Shown piece after piece: positions 16,697 through 25,539 of a stretch of DNA of 64,000 nt. The DNA comes from Natronomonas marina (GTDB taxonomy: Archaea > Halobacteriota > Halobacteria > Halobacteriales > Haloarculaceae). Positions within the stretch are counted from its first letter, which is position 1; every line of letters starts with the position of its first letter. A program made the position numbers and the translations under genes. The notes beneath the pieces were generated by a model. It had not been told where the DNA came from. It saw only the letters and a program-made list of their open reading frames with translations, and did no database searches. The stretch lies in assembly GCF_024298905.1 (NCBI RefSeq), contig NZ_CP101154.1, positions 744,001-808,000 of the forward strand. Direction: 5' to 3'.

Positions 16697-17434
16697 TCAG
16701 TCGGCCGACAGCGGCGCTTCGCTCCGGTAGACGTACCGTATCGGCAGCCCCTCCTCGTCGGTCGGGGGGTCGGCGGGTAGCGTCCGGCACTGGCCCGGCC
16801 CGGGCCGGACCGTGAGTCCCAGCGCGACCGCATCGAGGACGGCCGGAATCGGCACCGCGTGGCCCTCGGTTGCCTCGGCGACCGACTGGACGGTCGGGGG
16901 CGCGTCGCGGTCGAACTCCGCGAGGACGCGCATCCGCTCGGCGTAGCCGGCCGCGACCTCGGGCCGCTCGACGAGCGGTTCGCCCGCGAAGGCGCGGTAA
17001 CACAGTTCGGGGTGGGCCTCCACGAGGACGTCGCGGGCCTCGTCGATGGTCGTCATGAACTCGTCGACGGCAGTGACGAGGCGGGACCGCTGGAAGGCGG
17101 CCTCCGGCAGGTCGCTGCTGCTCTTCCGCTCGTGGACGCGGGCGGCCGTCGGGTAGCGCTGCTTGCGTGCGGCCTCCCGGACCGGCGCCGGGACGATGGC
17201 CCGCCGGCGGTCGCCGAGGTAGTCGGCGGCCGCCCGCTCGTTGGGCCGCGGCGCCGACGACGTCTCCAGGCCGACCGGCACGTCGACCGCGATGGTGTCG
17301 GCCGTCTCCTCGTAGCGCGTCCACAGTTCGCCGACGCCCTCGACGACCGCGGCGTGGTCGTAGCCGTCGTCGGTGTAGGCCACCGCCAGCCAGACGCCGC
17401 CACGAGCGACGCTTCCGACGTAGTAGTCGCTCAC
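16697..17434 (-). CDS. DUF429 family protein
   Basis: A 245-residue protein of the DUF429 (predicted RNase H-like nuclease) family. The core is YYVGSVARGGVWLAVAY, a later AVDVPVGL and the conserved R-P-N-E-R segment. GTG 17434 is chosen, because the family begins a few residues before the first strand; GTG 17458 gives an eight-residue longer form. Its biological role is not known. No operon partner is evident. Confidence 0.75.
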   Translation of the reverse strand: MSDYYVGSVARGGVWLAVAYTDDGYDHAAVVEGVGELWTRYEETADTIAVDVPVGLETSSAPRPNERAAADYLGDRRRAIVPAPVREAARKQRYPTAARVHERKSSSDLPEAAFQRSRLVTAVDEFMTTIDEARDVLVEAHPELCYRAFAGEPLVERPEVAAGYAERMRVLAEFDRDAPPTVQSVAEATEGHAVPIPAVLDAVALGLTVRPGPGQCRTLPADPPTDEEGLPIRYVYRSEAPLSAD

Positions 17435-17539
17435 ACCCGAACTAGAGGTAGCGACCACGTAGGTGTATCGCCGTCGTCGGACGCACGTCTCGCGTCCGTC
17501 TGCCGGTCGACCGGGCGTCGCCCGGAACCGTCTGGCGTC

Positions 17540-17776
17540 TCACTCCTCGGGTTGGCCCTCGCGGGCGACCTCCAGCGAGGAGACGAACCCGAAGTACGCG
17601 ACGACGCCGGCGAGCATGAAGAGGTAGTAGGCCCACGTCGGGCCGTCGACGAACCGGAAGAAGACGTTCACGAGCGTCACCCAGGCGACGGCGAAGACCA
17701 GGTCGGTGAACATCCCGCGGCGGTTCTCGCGGACGTAGTCGCCAACCCGCTCGAGGACGCTTCCGTCGGAGGCCAT
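17540..17776 (-). CDS. Small membrane protein, 78 aa
   Basis: A 78-residue protein with a charged N-terminus (VLERVGDYVRENRRG) and two hydrophobic helices (about 23-40 and 47-66). It lies 43 bases downstream of the mevalonate-pathway decarboxylase on the same strand and is probably cotranscribed. No family is recognised with confidence. Confidence 0.68.
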   Translation of the reverse strand: MASDGSVLERVGDYVRENRRGMFTDLVFAVAWVTLVNVFFRFVDGPTWAYYLFMLAGVVAYFGFVSSLEVAREGQPEE

Positions 17777-17819
17777 ACGCGACCCGTGGCGGCCGGCGGG
17801 GTAAAACCCTCCGGGCCGC

Positions 17820-18791
17820 TCAGAACAGCGCCTCGGTCTCGTCGAGCACCTCGGCGGGGCCACCGACCTCCCAGACGTGGGTGTCGATGCCGAGATCGGC
17901 GATGGCGGTCTCGACCCGGTCGACGTACTCGGCGGTCGTGTTCACGTACACCGAGGCGCCGGTGTCCGTCGAGAAGTAGACCGGGACGCCGTCCTCGCGC
18001 ATCTCGCGGACGGCCTCGAACACCTCGAGCGTCTCCGGCTGCCAGTAGACCCACCCCGCCGGCCCGGTCATCGTCGTCGCCGCCAGCGACAGCGAGTCGT
18101 GCTCGGCCGTCTCGAAGGTCGTCTCGAAGTCCGCCTCCCGCAGCGAGTGCCGTACCGTCCGTATCTGCTCGTGGATGTGGGCCATCCGCGCCTGAAACAT
18201 GTGGCTGTCGGCGGCCTCGCGGTGGGCCTCGGCGGTGTGCTTGAACGCGGGCACCTCGGCGGCGACGATGCGCAACTCGTCCTCGAGGTCGGATTCCAGT
18301 CGCTCCGAGCGGCAGTCGACGTCGTCGTTGCCGGTGTGGAGGTGCGAGAAGGCGCCGGTGACCGCCCGGGCGGCCGACGCCGACCCCCGGCGGGCGATGG
18401 CCGACATCTCCGGGTGGGTGAGGTCGAGGTCGGCCGCCGAACACAGCGCGACGGCGGCGGCCGCGAAACCGGACGCCGAGGAGCCGAACCCGATGTTCGT
18501 CGGGAAGTCGTTGACCGACTCGAAGCGGACGCGGTGGTCGAACCCGGCGAGTTCGCGGACCCGGTCGACGACCGATCGGATGCGCTCGGCACCGCGGCCG
18601 TCGACGACGTCGCCGTCGACGACGTAGCGGTCGGCCTCCAGCGAGGGGTCGAACTCGACGGTCGTCCGCGAGTGACTCGGCGCGGTACAGACGGAGATGG
18701 AGTCGTGGTACGGGAGGCGCAACTCCTCGTCGTGCATCCCGTGGTACTTGACCAGCCCCTGGATGGGGTGGGCCTTCGCGGTCGCCTTCAT
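17820..18791 (-). CDS. mvaD: Phosphomevalonate decarboxylase (mevalonate pathway)
   Basis: A 323-residue GHMP-superfamily enzyme. Marks are AHPIQGLVKYHG at the N-terminus, NDFPTNIGFGSSASG (the phosphate-binding loop, about 100-115) and RRGSASAARAVTG. In haloarchaea this protein decarboxylates phosphomevalonate to isopentenyl phosphate, which isopentenyl phosphate kinase then converts to IPP for the ether lipids, quinones and carotenoids. The same family also holds diphosphomevalonate decarboxylase, so that older name may appear in databases. The start is ATG 18791. Confidence 0.87.
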   Translation of the reverse strand: MKATAKAHPIQGLVKYHGMHDEELRLPYHDSISVCTAPSHSRTTVEFDPSLEADRYVVDGDVVDGRGAERIRSVVDRVRELAGFDHRVRFESVNDFPTNIGFGSSASGFAAAAVALCSAADLDLTHPEMSAIARRGSASAARAVTGAFSHLHTGNDDVDCRSERLESDLEDELRIVAAEVPAFKHTAEAHREAADSHMFQARMAHIHEQIRTVRHSLREADFETTFETAEHDSLSLAATTMTGPAGWVYWQPETLEVFEAVREMREDGVPVYFSTDTGASVYVNTTAEYVDRVETAIADLGIDTHVWEVGGPAEVLDETEALF

Positions 18792-18857
18792 GTCCCGACC
18801 TGTGGCGGAGGGCGCCTTTGCAGTTTCGAAGCCGCGTTTCCGCCGCTCCCGAGAAAG

Positions 18858-18864
18858 GCTTATT
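18858..18864 (+). promoter_or_regulatory. TATA element of the GNAT gene
   Basis: The heptamer gcttatt is about 27 bases before ATG 18889 and supports a leaderless start there. Confidence 0.5.
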
Positions 18865-18888
18865 CCGGACTCCCCCCACTCCCGTCTC

Positions 18889-19437
18889 ATGCCCGGCCCA
18901 CTGGTGCGGCGCGGCGAGCGAGTGACGCTCCGGACGGCCGAACGGGAGGACCGACCCTTCCTCCAGCGTGCGTGTGCGAACCCCCGGCTCCGGCACGCGG
19001 TCGGCAACCCCGTGATGGACCGCGAGGGGTTCGCGGAGAGCCGCGAGGACGACGACGCCGACCGGTTCGTCGTCTGTCTCGATGACGAGGCCGGTCCCGG
19101 AGCGCCCGACGACGACCCGCGTCGCGTCGGCGGGGCCTCCGTGACGGACACGAGTTACAAGCGGCCGGAACTGGGCTACTGGCTCGTTCCCGAGGTGCAC
19201 GGCGACGGCCACGGCGGGGAGTTGCTGTCGCTGCTCGTCGAGTACGCCTTCCGGCAGTACGACGCGCCGGCGGTCGGCGCGGCCGCCTACGACTTCAACG
19301 ACGCCTCCAGGGGCGTGCTGGAGTCGGTCGGGTTCGAAGAGGAGGGCCGCCGCCGGAAGTTCATGTTCGTCGACGGCGAGCATCGGGACCTGTGCCAGTA
19401 CGGCCTGCTCCGCGAGGAGTGGCGCGACCGGTCCTGA
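18889..19437 (+). CDS. GNAT family N-acetyltransferase
   Basis: A 182-residue acetyltransferase, closest in plan to the RimJ/RimL (Acetyltransf_3) type. Marks are VTLRTAEREDRPFLQ at the start, LGYWLVPEVHGDGHGGELL (acetyl-CoA loop) and the late DASRGVLESVGFEEEGRRR. It transfers acetyl groups to a protein N-terminus, an antibiotic or a small amine; the acceptor is unknown. Divergent from the decarboxylase gene. Confidence 0.85.
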   Translation: MPGPLVRRGERVTLRTAEREDRPFLQRACANPRLRHAVGNPVMDREGFAESREDDDADRFVVCLDDEAGPGAPDDDPRRVGGASVTDTSYKRPELGYWLVPEVHGDGHGGELLSLLVEYAFRQYDAPAVGAAAYDFNDASRGVLESVGFEEEGRRRKFMFVDGEHRDLCQYGLLREEWRDRS

Positions 19438-19476
19438 CGCCGGCCGCCGACGGCGGTCGGCCCGTCGCCCGTCCTG

Positions 19477-21087
19477 TCAGGCCTCCCGCGGGACGAACTG
19501 CACGACGACGTCGCGGTCCGGCTGGAGGTTGATGGCCGAGTCGACGCCCACCTCCGGGGCGTCGTGGGGGCCCTCGACACCCGGCCCGGCGAACTCGACG
19601 CGGTGGGTCGCCATCGCGGTCGCCAGGACGGTCGTCGCCTCCGTCGTCGCGATGGCCTCGCCGAGGCAGGCGTGTCGGCCGCCGGAGAAGGGGAAGTACG
19701 CGAACTCGTGGCGGTCGTCGTCCTCGAACCGCGAGGGGTCGAACGTCTCGGGGTCGTCCCACAGGTCGGCGTCGCGGTGGACGACGTAGGGACTCAACAG
19801 GACGTGGCTGCCCGCCTCGACATCGACGCCGCCGAACTCGGTGTCGGCCGTCGCGGTTCGGCCGAAGATGGGCAGCGGCGGGTAGAGTCGCAGCGTCTCC
19901 CGCCAGACCCGCCGGGTGTACGGTATCGAGTCGACGAATCCGCGACCGGCGACCGGGTGACAGGCCGCCTCGGGGCCGTCGGGCAGCGATTCGCGGTCCA
20001 GCGACTCCGGCCCGGCCAGGAGTGCCGTCTCCCGGGCTTCCTCGTGGATGCGCTCCTGGACCTCGGGGCGGCCGGCCAGCAGGTAGAACGCCCACGTCAG
20101 GCCGGCGCTCATGGTGGCGTGGCCGGCGATGAACAGGCCCATCACCTCCTGCCGGAGGGCGTCGGGACTGATGCGGTCGCCGGTCACGGGGTCGGTCCGG
20201 CGGAGCCACTCGCCGATGGCGTCGTCGAAGACCAGCGGCGTCCGCTCGCGTCGGGCGACGACGTCGTCGGCGGCCGACAGGAGCGTCTCGACGGCCTCGG
20301 TCGTCCGGCCCTCGTGGCGACCGGACAGCCGGATGTGGGGGTCGACGCCCAGCGGCCGGTGGACCCACGAGGGCAGCGGGACGCGGTCGGGGAGCTGTCG
20401 GGTCGCGTAGCTGGTGACGAGGTGGAGCTGTCGGCGCTTGAACAGCGACCGCAGCGTCGCCACGGCCTCGATGACGTCGACCTCGTGGGCGCGGATGTCG
20501 GAGCCGAAGAGCGAGACGCCGAGCAGCCGGAGCGTGAGCCGCCGCATCGCCGGCAACAGTCGGACGCCCTCGGAGCCGGCCGCCCACACGCGTGCGCCCT
20601 CGGGGACGGTGGTGGGGTCGCCGGCGCTGACCTGCCCCGGCATGCCGTCGGAGAGTTCCCCGAGGGTCGCAAGCGTCGTCTCGGCGATTTCGGGCACCTG
20701 GCTCTCGACGGTCTCCGCCCGGAACTCCGGGCCGACGAGCCGGAGGCGCTCTACCCACGAGCCCTCCTCGCTCTCGGCGTGGAGGCTGACGATGCTGTTG
20801 CGGACGACGCGGCTGAAATCGCGCGACCCCGGAACGTCCAGGGCGCGAAAGTCCGAGGGGTCCGACTGCAGCACCGACTGGACGTCGTCGGGGTTCGACA
20901 GCAGGTAGACGCCCGAGTCCAGCGCCGGGTGCAGCGGCGGCACCCGGACCACCTCCCCGTAGCGGTCCGCCAGCAGCGTCGCCGCGACGATCGGATCGTC
21001 GTTGACAAGCGTGGGGAGCAACTCGACGACCTCCGTCAGAGTCGGTCCCTCCCGTGGGTCGCCGCCGCCCCGATCGAGGATGCTCAT
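19477..21087 (-). CDS. Cytochrome P450
   Basis: A 536-residue cytochrome P450 with all class marks: I-helix AGHATMS at 321-327 (His where Asp/Glu is common), ETLR of the ExxR motif at 397-400 and the haem loop FPFSGGRHACLGEA with the ligand Cys at 474. It is longer than the typical 400-450 residue prokaryotic P450, with an extended N-terminal half. It hydroxylates or epoxidises an unknown lipid, terpenoid or carotenoid. No ferredoxin gene is adjacent. A TATA element (rc gttatacg near 21110-21117) sits 27 bases before the ATG. Confidence 0.9.
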   Translation of the reverse strand: MSILDRGGGDPREGPTLTEVVELLPTLVNDDPIVAATLLADRYGEVVRVPPLHPALDSGVYLLSNPDDVQSVLQSDPSDFRALDVPGSRDFSRVVRNSIVSLHAESEEGSWVERLRLVGPEFRAETVESQVPEIAETTLATLGELSDGMPGQVSAGDPTTVPEGARVWAAGSEGVRLLPAMRRLTLRLLGVSLFGSDIRAHEVDVIEAVATLRSLFKRRQLHLVTSYATRQLPDRVPLPSWVHRPLGVDPHIRLSGRHEGRTTEAVETLLSAADDVVARRERTPLVFDDAIGEWLRRTDPVTGDRISPDALRQEVMGLFIAGHATMSAGLTWAFYLLAGRPEVQERIHEEARETALLAGPESLDRESLPDGPEAACHPVAGRGFVDSIPYTRRVWRETLRLYPPLPIFGRTATADTEFGGVDVEAGSHVLLSPYVVHRDADLWDDPETFDPSRFEDDDRHEFAYFPFSGGRHACLGEAIATTEATTVLATAMATHRVEFAGPGVEGPHDAPEVGVDSAINLQPDRDVVVQFVPREA

Positions 21088-21244
21088 GTATGTGTGTTAT
21101 TGTCATGCACGTATAACTCGCCCGGCCGTTTTCGCGCTCGATACACGACGGCGGAGGGTTGAAGACGGGACGACGGGGACGGTCGGACCGGTCCGTGCCA
21201 CGGTTTCCGACCCGGCCGCCGACCGACGGGGTCGTGAGCGCCGG

Positions 21245-22504
21245 TCAGGGCCAGGTGCCGCTCTCGTCGTAGGCGTTCAGCACGCGCTGGATGGCGACGA
21301 CGTAGGCGGCCGTCCGAAAGTTCGGCAGGTCGTGTTCCTCGTAGGCGTCGATGAGTCCCTCGAAGGCCTCGACGATGTGGCGCTCCAGTTCCTCGTTGAC
21401 CCGCTCTTCGGTCCAGTAGAACCGCTGGCGGTTCTGGACCCACTCGAAGTACGAGACCGTGACGCCGCCGGCGTTGGCGAGGATGTCCGGGAAGACGTAG
21501 ACGTCCCGCTCGGTGAGCACGTCGTCGGCGTCGGGGGTCAGCGGGCCGTTGGCCGCCTCGACGATGACGTCGGCGCCGACCTCGCGGGCGAGTTCGGCGT
21601 CGATGGCGTTCTCCAGCGCCGCCGGCACGAGCAGGTCGACGTCCATCGTCAGCAACTCCTCGTTGGTCAACTCCTCGCTGGCGTCCTCGTAGCCGGTGAC
21701 CGAGCCGGTCTCGTTTTTGTACTCCTTGACAGCGTGGGTGTCGAGGCCCGCCGGATCGTAGATGGCACCCGAGGAGTCCGAGACGGCCACGACGCTGGCG
21801 CCCAGTTCGGACTCGAGCAGTTTCGCGGCGACGCTACCGGCGTTGCCGTACCCCTGGACGGCGACGGTGGCGCCCGTCATGTCCATGCCGAGGTAGTCGA
21901 ACGCCTCGCGGGCGGTGAGCATCGTCGAGCGGCCCGTCGCCTCCACGCGGCCCCGCGAGCCACCGGAGTCGATGGCCTTCCCGGTGATGACGCCCGGTTC
22001 GGTCGTCCCCTCCAGCGTCTCGTAGGTGTCCTTGATCCAGTTCATCTCCCGCTGGCCGGTGTTGACGTCGGGCGCAGGGATGTCCTTGTCCTGGCCGATG
22101 AACGGGCGCAGTTCCGTGGCGAACGAGCGGGTGATGCGTTCCAGTTCGCTCTCGGAGTAGTCGATGGGGTCGATGACGATGCCGCCCTTCCCGCCGCCGT
22201 AGGGGATGTCGACGACGGCGCACTTGTACACCATCCACCCCGACAGCGCCTTCACCTCGTCGCGGCTGACGCCGGGGTGGTACCGGATGCCGCCCTTGTA
22301 GGGGCCGCGGTCGCCGTTGAACTGCGAGCGGTAGGCCCGAAAGACGGAGAGCGACCCGTCGTCGAGTTCGACCGTGAGGTTCGCCTCGAGCACACGCTCC
22401 GGGTTCTTGAGCCGTTCCAGGGTGTCCTCCCCGACGTCGACGTACTTCGCGGCGTCGTCGACCTGCTCCTGCAGACTCTCGAACGGATTGACGTCGTCCG
22501 ACAT
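21245..22504 (-). CDS. gdhA: Glutamate dehydrogenase
   Basis: A 419-residue Glu/Leu/Phe/Val dehydrogenase. The catalytic Lys lies in PYGGGKGG (about residues 101-108), substrate Lys in [11 protein letters not shown], and the dinucleotide fold in VQGYGNAGS near 216. It interconverts glutamate with 2-oxoglutarate and ammonia. Cofactor preference cannot be fixed by eye. A palindromic cgcttaagcg near 22527-22536 lies at TATA distance before the ATG. The upstream same-strand neighbour is a CoA-ester lyase, 79 bases away. Confidence 0.94.
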   Translation of the reverse strand: MSDDVNPFESLQEQVDDAAKYVDVGEDTLERLKNPERVLEANLTVELDDGSLSVFRAYRSQFNGDRGPYKGGIRYHPGVSRDEVKALSGWMVYKCAVVDIPYGGGKGGIVIDPIDYSESELERITRSFATELRPFIGQDKDIPAPDVNTGQREMNWIKDTYETLEGTTEPGVITGKAIDSGGSRGRVEATGRSTMLTAREAFDYLGMDMTGATVAVQGYGNAGSVAAKLLESELGASVVAVSDSSGAIYDPAGLDTHAVKEYKNETGSVTGYEDASEELTNEELLTMDVDLLVPAALENAIDAELAREVGADVIVEAANGPLTPDADDVLTERDVYVFPDILANAGGVTVSYFEWVQNRQRFYWTEERVNEELERHIVEAFEGLIDAYEEHDLPNFRTAAYVVAIQRVLNAYDESGTWP

Positions 22505-22583
22505 GCCTCAACCGTCGACCAGTCGGCGCTTAAGCGTGACGAATCATATCACTGATATATTCTGTATGTGATTAAGGGGCGTA

Positions 22584-23426
22584 CTACTCGTCGGCGGCCC
22601 GGTGTCGTTCCATCACGCGCTCGGCGCGGGCCAGCAGGGGGGCGTCTATCATCTCGTCGTCGACGCGGAAGACGCCGCGCCCGCCGCTTTCCTCGCGGGC
22701 TGCGAGCACCTTCTCGGCCCACTCGACCTCCTCGGGGGCCGGCGTGAACGCCTCGTTGATGACGCTCACCTGGGCGGGATGGATGGCTATCTTCCCGTCG
22801 TAGCCCAGCTGGCCCGCGAAGGCGGTCTCCTCGGCCAGTCGGTCGGTGTCCTCGATGTCGGTGAACACCGTGTCGATGGCGTCCACGTCGGCGGCACCGG
22901 CCGCCAGAACGACGTGCTGGCGGGCGTAGGAGACCTCCTCGCCGCCCTCGGTTCGGGTCGCGCCGATGTCCGCAGAGAGGTCCTCGGCGCCGAAGGCGAC
23001 GGCCTCGACCGCCGGCGCGGCCGCGATGTCGGCAGCCTCGAGGATCCCGCGTGCGGACTCACAGACCGCGATGATCGGCAGGTCGGCGCCCCGTTCGCCG
23101 ATCAGTTCGTCGACCTCCACCATGCCGGCGGCGGATTCCGCCTTCGGTACCATCACCGAGTCGATTCGCGGATCGCCGTCGAGGACGGCGTCGAGATCGG
23201 CCGCCGCCGCCCGCCTGTCGGCGTTGACCCGGACGCAGACCTCGCAGTCGGGGTCGAACGACGGGTCGGCGAGGAGGTCCCGGACGGCGGCCCGTGCGTC
23301 GGCCTTCCGGTCCGGTGTGACCGCGTCCTCGAGGTCGAACACGACCGTGTCGGCGCCCGCTCCGGGGGCCTTCCGCATCAACTCCGGCTGATCGCCCGGC
23401 GAGAACAGTACGCTTCTGCGAGCCAT
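22584..23426 (-). CDS. HpcH/HpaI aldolase / CitE-type CoA-ester lyase
   Basis: A 280-residue TIM-barrel lyase. Marks are SVLFSPGDQPELMRKA, VVFDLEDAVTPDRKADAR, the SVMVPKAES strand and FGAEDLSADIG. The family cleaves malyl-CoA or beta-methylmalyl-CoA, or hydrolyses malyl-CoA; haloarchaea carry several paralogues, some in the methylaspartate cycle. The metal-binding Glu and Asp are present. Which CoA ester is used cannot be told. Glutamate dehydrogenase follows on the same strand and a MaoC hydratase lies beyond the next gene. Confidence 0.85.
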   Translation of the reverse strand: MARRSVLFSPGDQPELMRKAPGAGADTVVFDLEDAVTPDRKADARAAVRDLLADPSFDPDCEVCVRVNADRRAAAADLDAVLDGDPRIDSVMVPKAESAAGMVEVDELIGERGADLPIIAVCESARGILEAADIAAAPAVEAVAFGAEDLSADIGATRTEGGEEVSYARQHVVLAAGAADVDAIDTVFTDIEDTDRLAEETAFAGQLGYDGKIAIHPAQVSVINEAFTPAPEEVEWAEKVLAAREESGGRGVFRVDDEMIDAPLLARAERVMERHRAADE

Positions 23427-23480
23427 GCAGGGGCCAACGGCGGGCGGCCCCTTAATGGTGACAGGGGCCGCCCAGGGTGG

Positions 23481-24341
23481 CTATCGCCGTGCGAACAGAA
23501 CCGCACCGAGGAGCGCCGCCACCGCGACGGCGACGCCGAACCCGGCGCCGTCGCCGCTCGAACCGCCACCGCCGGCCGCTCCGTCGTCGGCCTCACTGTC
23601 GTTGGCCTCGTCGCCGCCCGCGTCGCCGTCACCCTCCCCGTCGGTCGGGGTCGCGGTGTCGCTGCCGTTCGTCTCGCTGTCGGTGGGCGTCGGCGTATCG
23701 TCGCCGTCGTCCATCTCGTCGGTCGGCGTGGGTGTATCGTCGTCCGTTCCCTCGTCGTCGGTCGGCGTATCGTCGTCGTCGCTCTCGAACGTCGGCGTGG
23801 GGTCGTCACCGTCCGCCGGGGTGTCCGCCGATCCGTTCTCCGATATCGACAGCGTGTCGCTGGACTGGGTGCCACCGGACTGGGGGTTCAGTGTGAAGAC
23901 GATCTCGTACTCGCCGGTGTCGGGGTTCGTCACGCCGGAGTACGCCACCACGACGTGATCGCCCTCGACGACGTTGTAGTTCCCGCTGAGGCGGATGGTG
24001 AGCGTCTCGCCGTTGTTCGAGGCACCGACGCCGCTGATGTCGTCGGAGACGTCCGTCGTCCCGCCGCTGGCACGCTCGATGTACATCTCCTCGATGTCGC
24101 TCTCGCCGACGTCGGCGACGTCGCCGTTCTGGCTGGTCGCCGAGTAGTCGACGTTCAGCCCCGTCAGCGAACTGCCGTTGATGCTGGGACCGACGTTCGC
24201 GGTCACCGTGTGCGTCGATGGGGCGTTCGCCTCGTCCGGGTCCGCCGATATCGACGAATCCGAGGCGGCCACGGGAGCCGCGAGCATACTCGTCGCCACT
24301 ACCACCGCCAGCAGAACGCCGAGCGTCGTGTTCCGTGTCAT
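23481..24341 (-). CDS. Secreted protein with Thr/Asp-rich linker and archaeosortase-type tail
   Basis: A 286-residue protein: N-terminal signal peptide (to about AAPVAA), a beta-rich domain of about 130 residues, then about 90 residues of alternating Asp and Thr-Pro repeats, and a GDGAGFGV-helix-FARR tail. The tail is a PGF-CTERM-like sorting signal, and the linker is probably O-glycosylated, as in S-layer proteins. The folded domain is not recognised. It lies between a CoA lyase and a MaoC gene with which it has no evident metabolic link. Confidence 0.78.
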   Translation of the reverse strand: MTRNTTLGVLLAVVVATSMLAAPVAASDSSISADPDEANAPSTHTVTANVGPSINGSSLTGLNVDYSATSQNGDVADVGESDIEEMYIERASGGTTDVSDDISGVGASNNGETLTIRLSGNYNVVEGDHVVVAYSGVTNPDTGEYEIVFTLNPQSGGTQSSDTLSISENGSADTPADGDDPTPTFESDDDDTPTDDEGTDDDTPTPTDEMDDGDDTPTPTDSETNGSDTATPTDGEGDGDAGGDEANDSEADDGAAGGGGSSGDGAGFGVAVAVAALLGAVLFARR

Positions 24342-24515
24342 GATTGGATATGCGGGACCGCCCGGTCGTATCGGGGGCTGTCCCGTTATCCGACTCGCGT
24401 CAGCCGACAGTATTAGAAGTTATGGCTGACAGTAAAGTCAATTCAATAATAATGTCGTTTTCGAGACGACGACGGGTCCGGTACCGTTTTGCCGCCGCCG
24501 GGCGTCCCCGCGGCC

Positions 24516-24977
24516 ATGCCCGGACGCTACTACGAGGAGTTCGAGGTCGGCGAGACCATCGAACACGACAAGCGACGGACGGTGAGCGAAGCCGACAACC
24601 AGCAGTTCTGCGACATGACGATGAACCAGCAGCCGCTGCACCTCGACGCCGAGTTCGCGGCCGACTCGCAGTTCGGCGAACGGCTCGTCAACGGGCTCTA
24701 CACGATGAGTCTGGCCGTCGGGCTGACCATCCCCGATACCACCGACGGCACCATCGTCGCCAACCTCTCGTACGACGACGTCGAGCACCCGAACCCGGTC
24801 TTTCACGGCGACACCATCTACGCGCGGACGACGGTGACGGACAAACGCGAGACCTCCGACGGCGAGCGCGGCGTCGTCACGATGCACGTCGAGGCGTACA
24901 AGGTCGAACCCGACGGGGAGGACACGCTAGTCTGTGAGTTCGACCGGACGGCACTGTCGCTGAAGCGATCCGACTGA
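24516..24977 (+). CDS. MaoC-like hotdog dehydratase
   Basis: A 153-residue MaoC family hydratase. The catalytic dyad region reads MNQQPLHLDAEFA, and the hotdog helix is GERLVNGLYTMSLAVGL. Members hydrate or dehydrate CoA thioesters such as enoyl-CoA or mesaconyl-CoA. Known mesaconyl-CoA hydratases are longer, so that role is only a possibility. The nearby CoA-ester lyase gene suggests they act in the same pathway. Confidence 0.85.
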   Translation: MPGRYYEEFEVGETIEHDKRRTVSEADNQQFCDMTMNQQPLHLDAEFAADSQFGERLVNGLYTMSLAVGLTIPDTTDGTIVANLSYDDVEHPNPVFHGDTIYARTTVTDKRETSDGERGVVTMHVEAYKVEPDGEDTLVCEFDRTALSLKRSD

Positions 24978-24985
24978 ATTTATAC
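24977..24985 (+). promoter_or_regulatory. TATA element of the PH-domain pair
   Basis: The element aatttatac overlaps the MaoC stop codon and is about 28 bases before ATG 25009, so the pair has its own promoter. Confidence 0.55.
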
Positions 24986-25008
24986 GTCCCCGCGGCGACG
25001 CCCCTGGT

Positions 25009-25539
25009 ATGTCAGATGACCCTCCAACGTCCGATGACCCTCCAACCCTCGAGTGGCTGACGCTCGACGACGACGAGGAACTGCTGTGGTCGAGCAATCC
25101 GCACAGGTACAGCCTCGTGTCGGCCTTCGTGGTCGGCATCCCGCTGTCCGTGGTCCTGATCGGGATCCCGATCCTCGTCGGATCATACCTCAGCTACACG
25201 AACACCAACTACGTCGTCACCGACGCCGGCCTCTACAAGAAGACGGGCGTGCTCTCGCGGGACGTCCAGAAGATCGGCTTCGACAAGGTCCAGAACACCT
25301 CCTACAGCCAGAGCGCGCTCGGTTCGTACTTCGGCTACGGCAACGTCGACATCTCGACGGCGGGCGGCGGCGGCACCGAGATGCGGTTCCGGTCGGTGCC
25401 CGAGCCCGCCGACGTTCAGGAGCTCATCAATCGGCACGTCAAGTCCGCCGAACCGGGCGACGACGGCAAGGCCGACGTCCTCGACGAGGTGCTCGAGGAG
25501 CTCCGCGCCATCCGGGCGGAACTGGAAGCCGACGGATGA
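25009..25539 (+). CDS. PH-domain (bPH2) membrane protein, first of pair
   Basis: A 176-residue protein with a hydrophobic hairpin (about residues 40-65) followed by a bacterial PH-like domain: TNYVVTDAGLYKKTGVLSR, VQKIGFDKVQNTSYSQ, and a C-terminal helix LEELRAIRAELE. The N-terminus is polar with the near-repeat DDPPTSDDPPT. YdbS/bPH2 proteins are membrane-bound and of unknown role. The stop overlaps the paralogue's start (ATGA). Confidence 0.8.
   Translation: MSDDPPTSDDPPTLEWLTLDDDEELLWSSNPHRYSLVSAFVVGIPLSVVLIGIPILVGSYLSYTNTNYVVTDAGLYKKTGVLSRDVQKIGFDKVQNTSYSQSALGSYFGYGNVDISTAGGGGTEMRFRSVPEPADVQELINRHVKSAEPGDDGKADVLDEVLEELRAIRAELEADG

Noticed and set aside
21245-24977. A complete methylaspartate cycle cluster
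   Set aside because: Only GDH, a CoA-ester lyase and a MaoC hydratase are present; glutamate mutase and methylaspartate ammonia-lyase are missing, and the MaoC protein is shorter than known mesaconyl-CoA hydratases.
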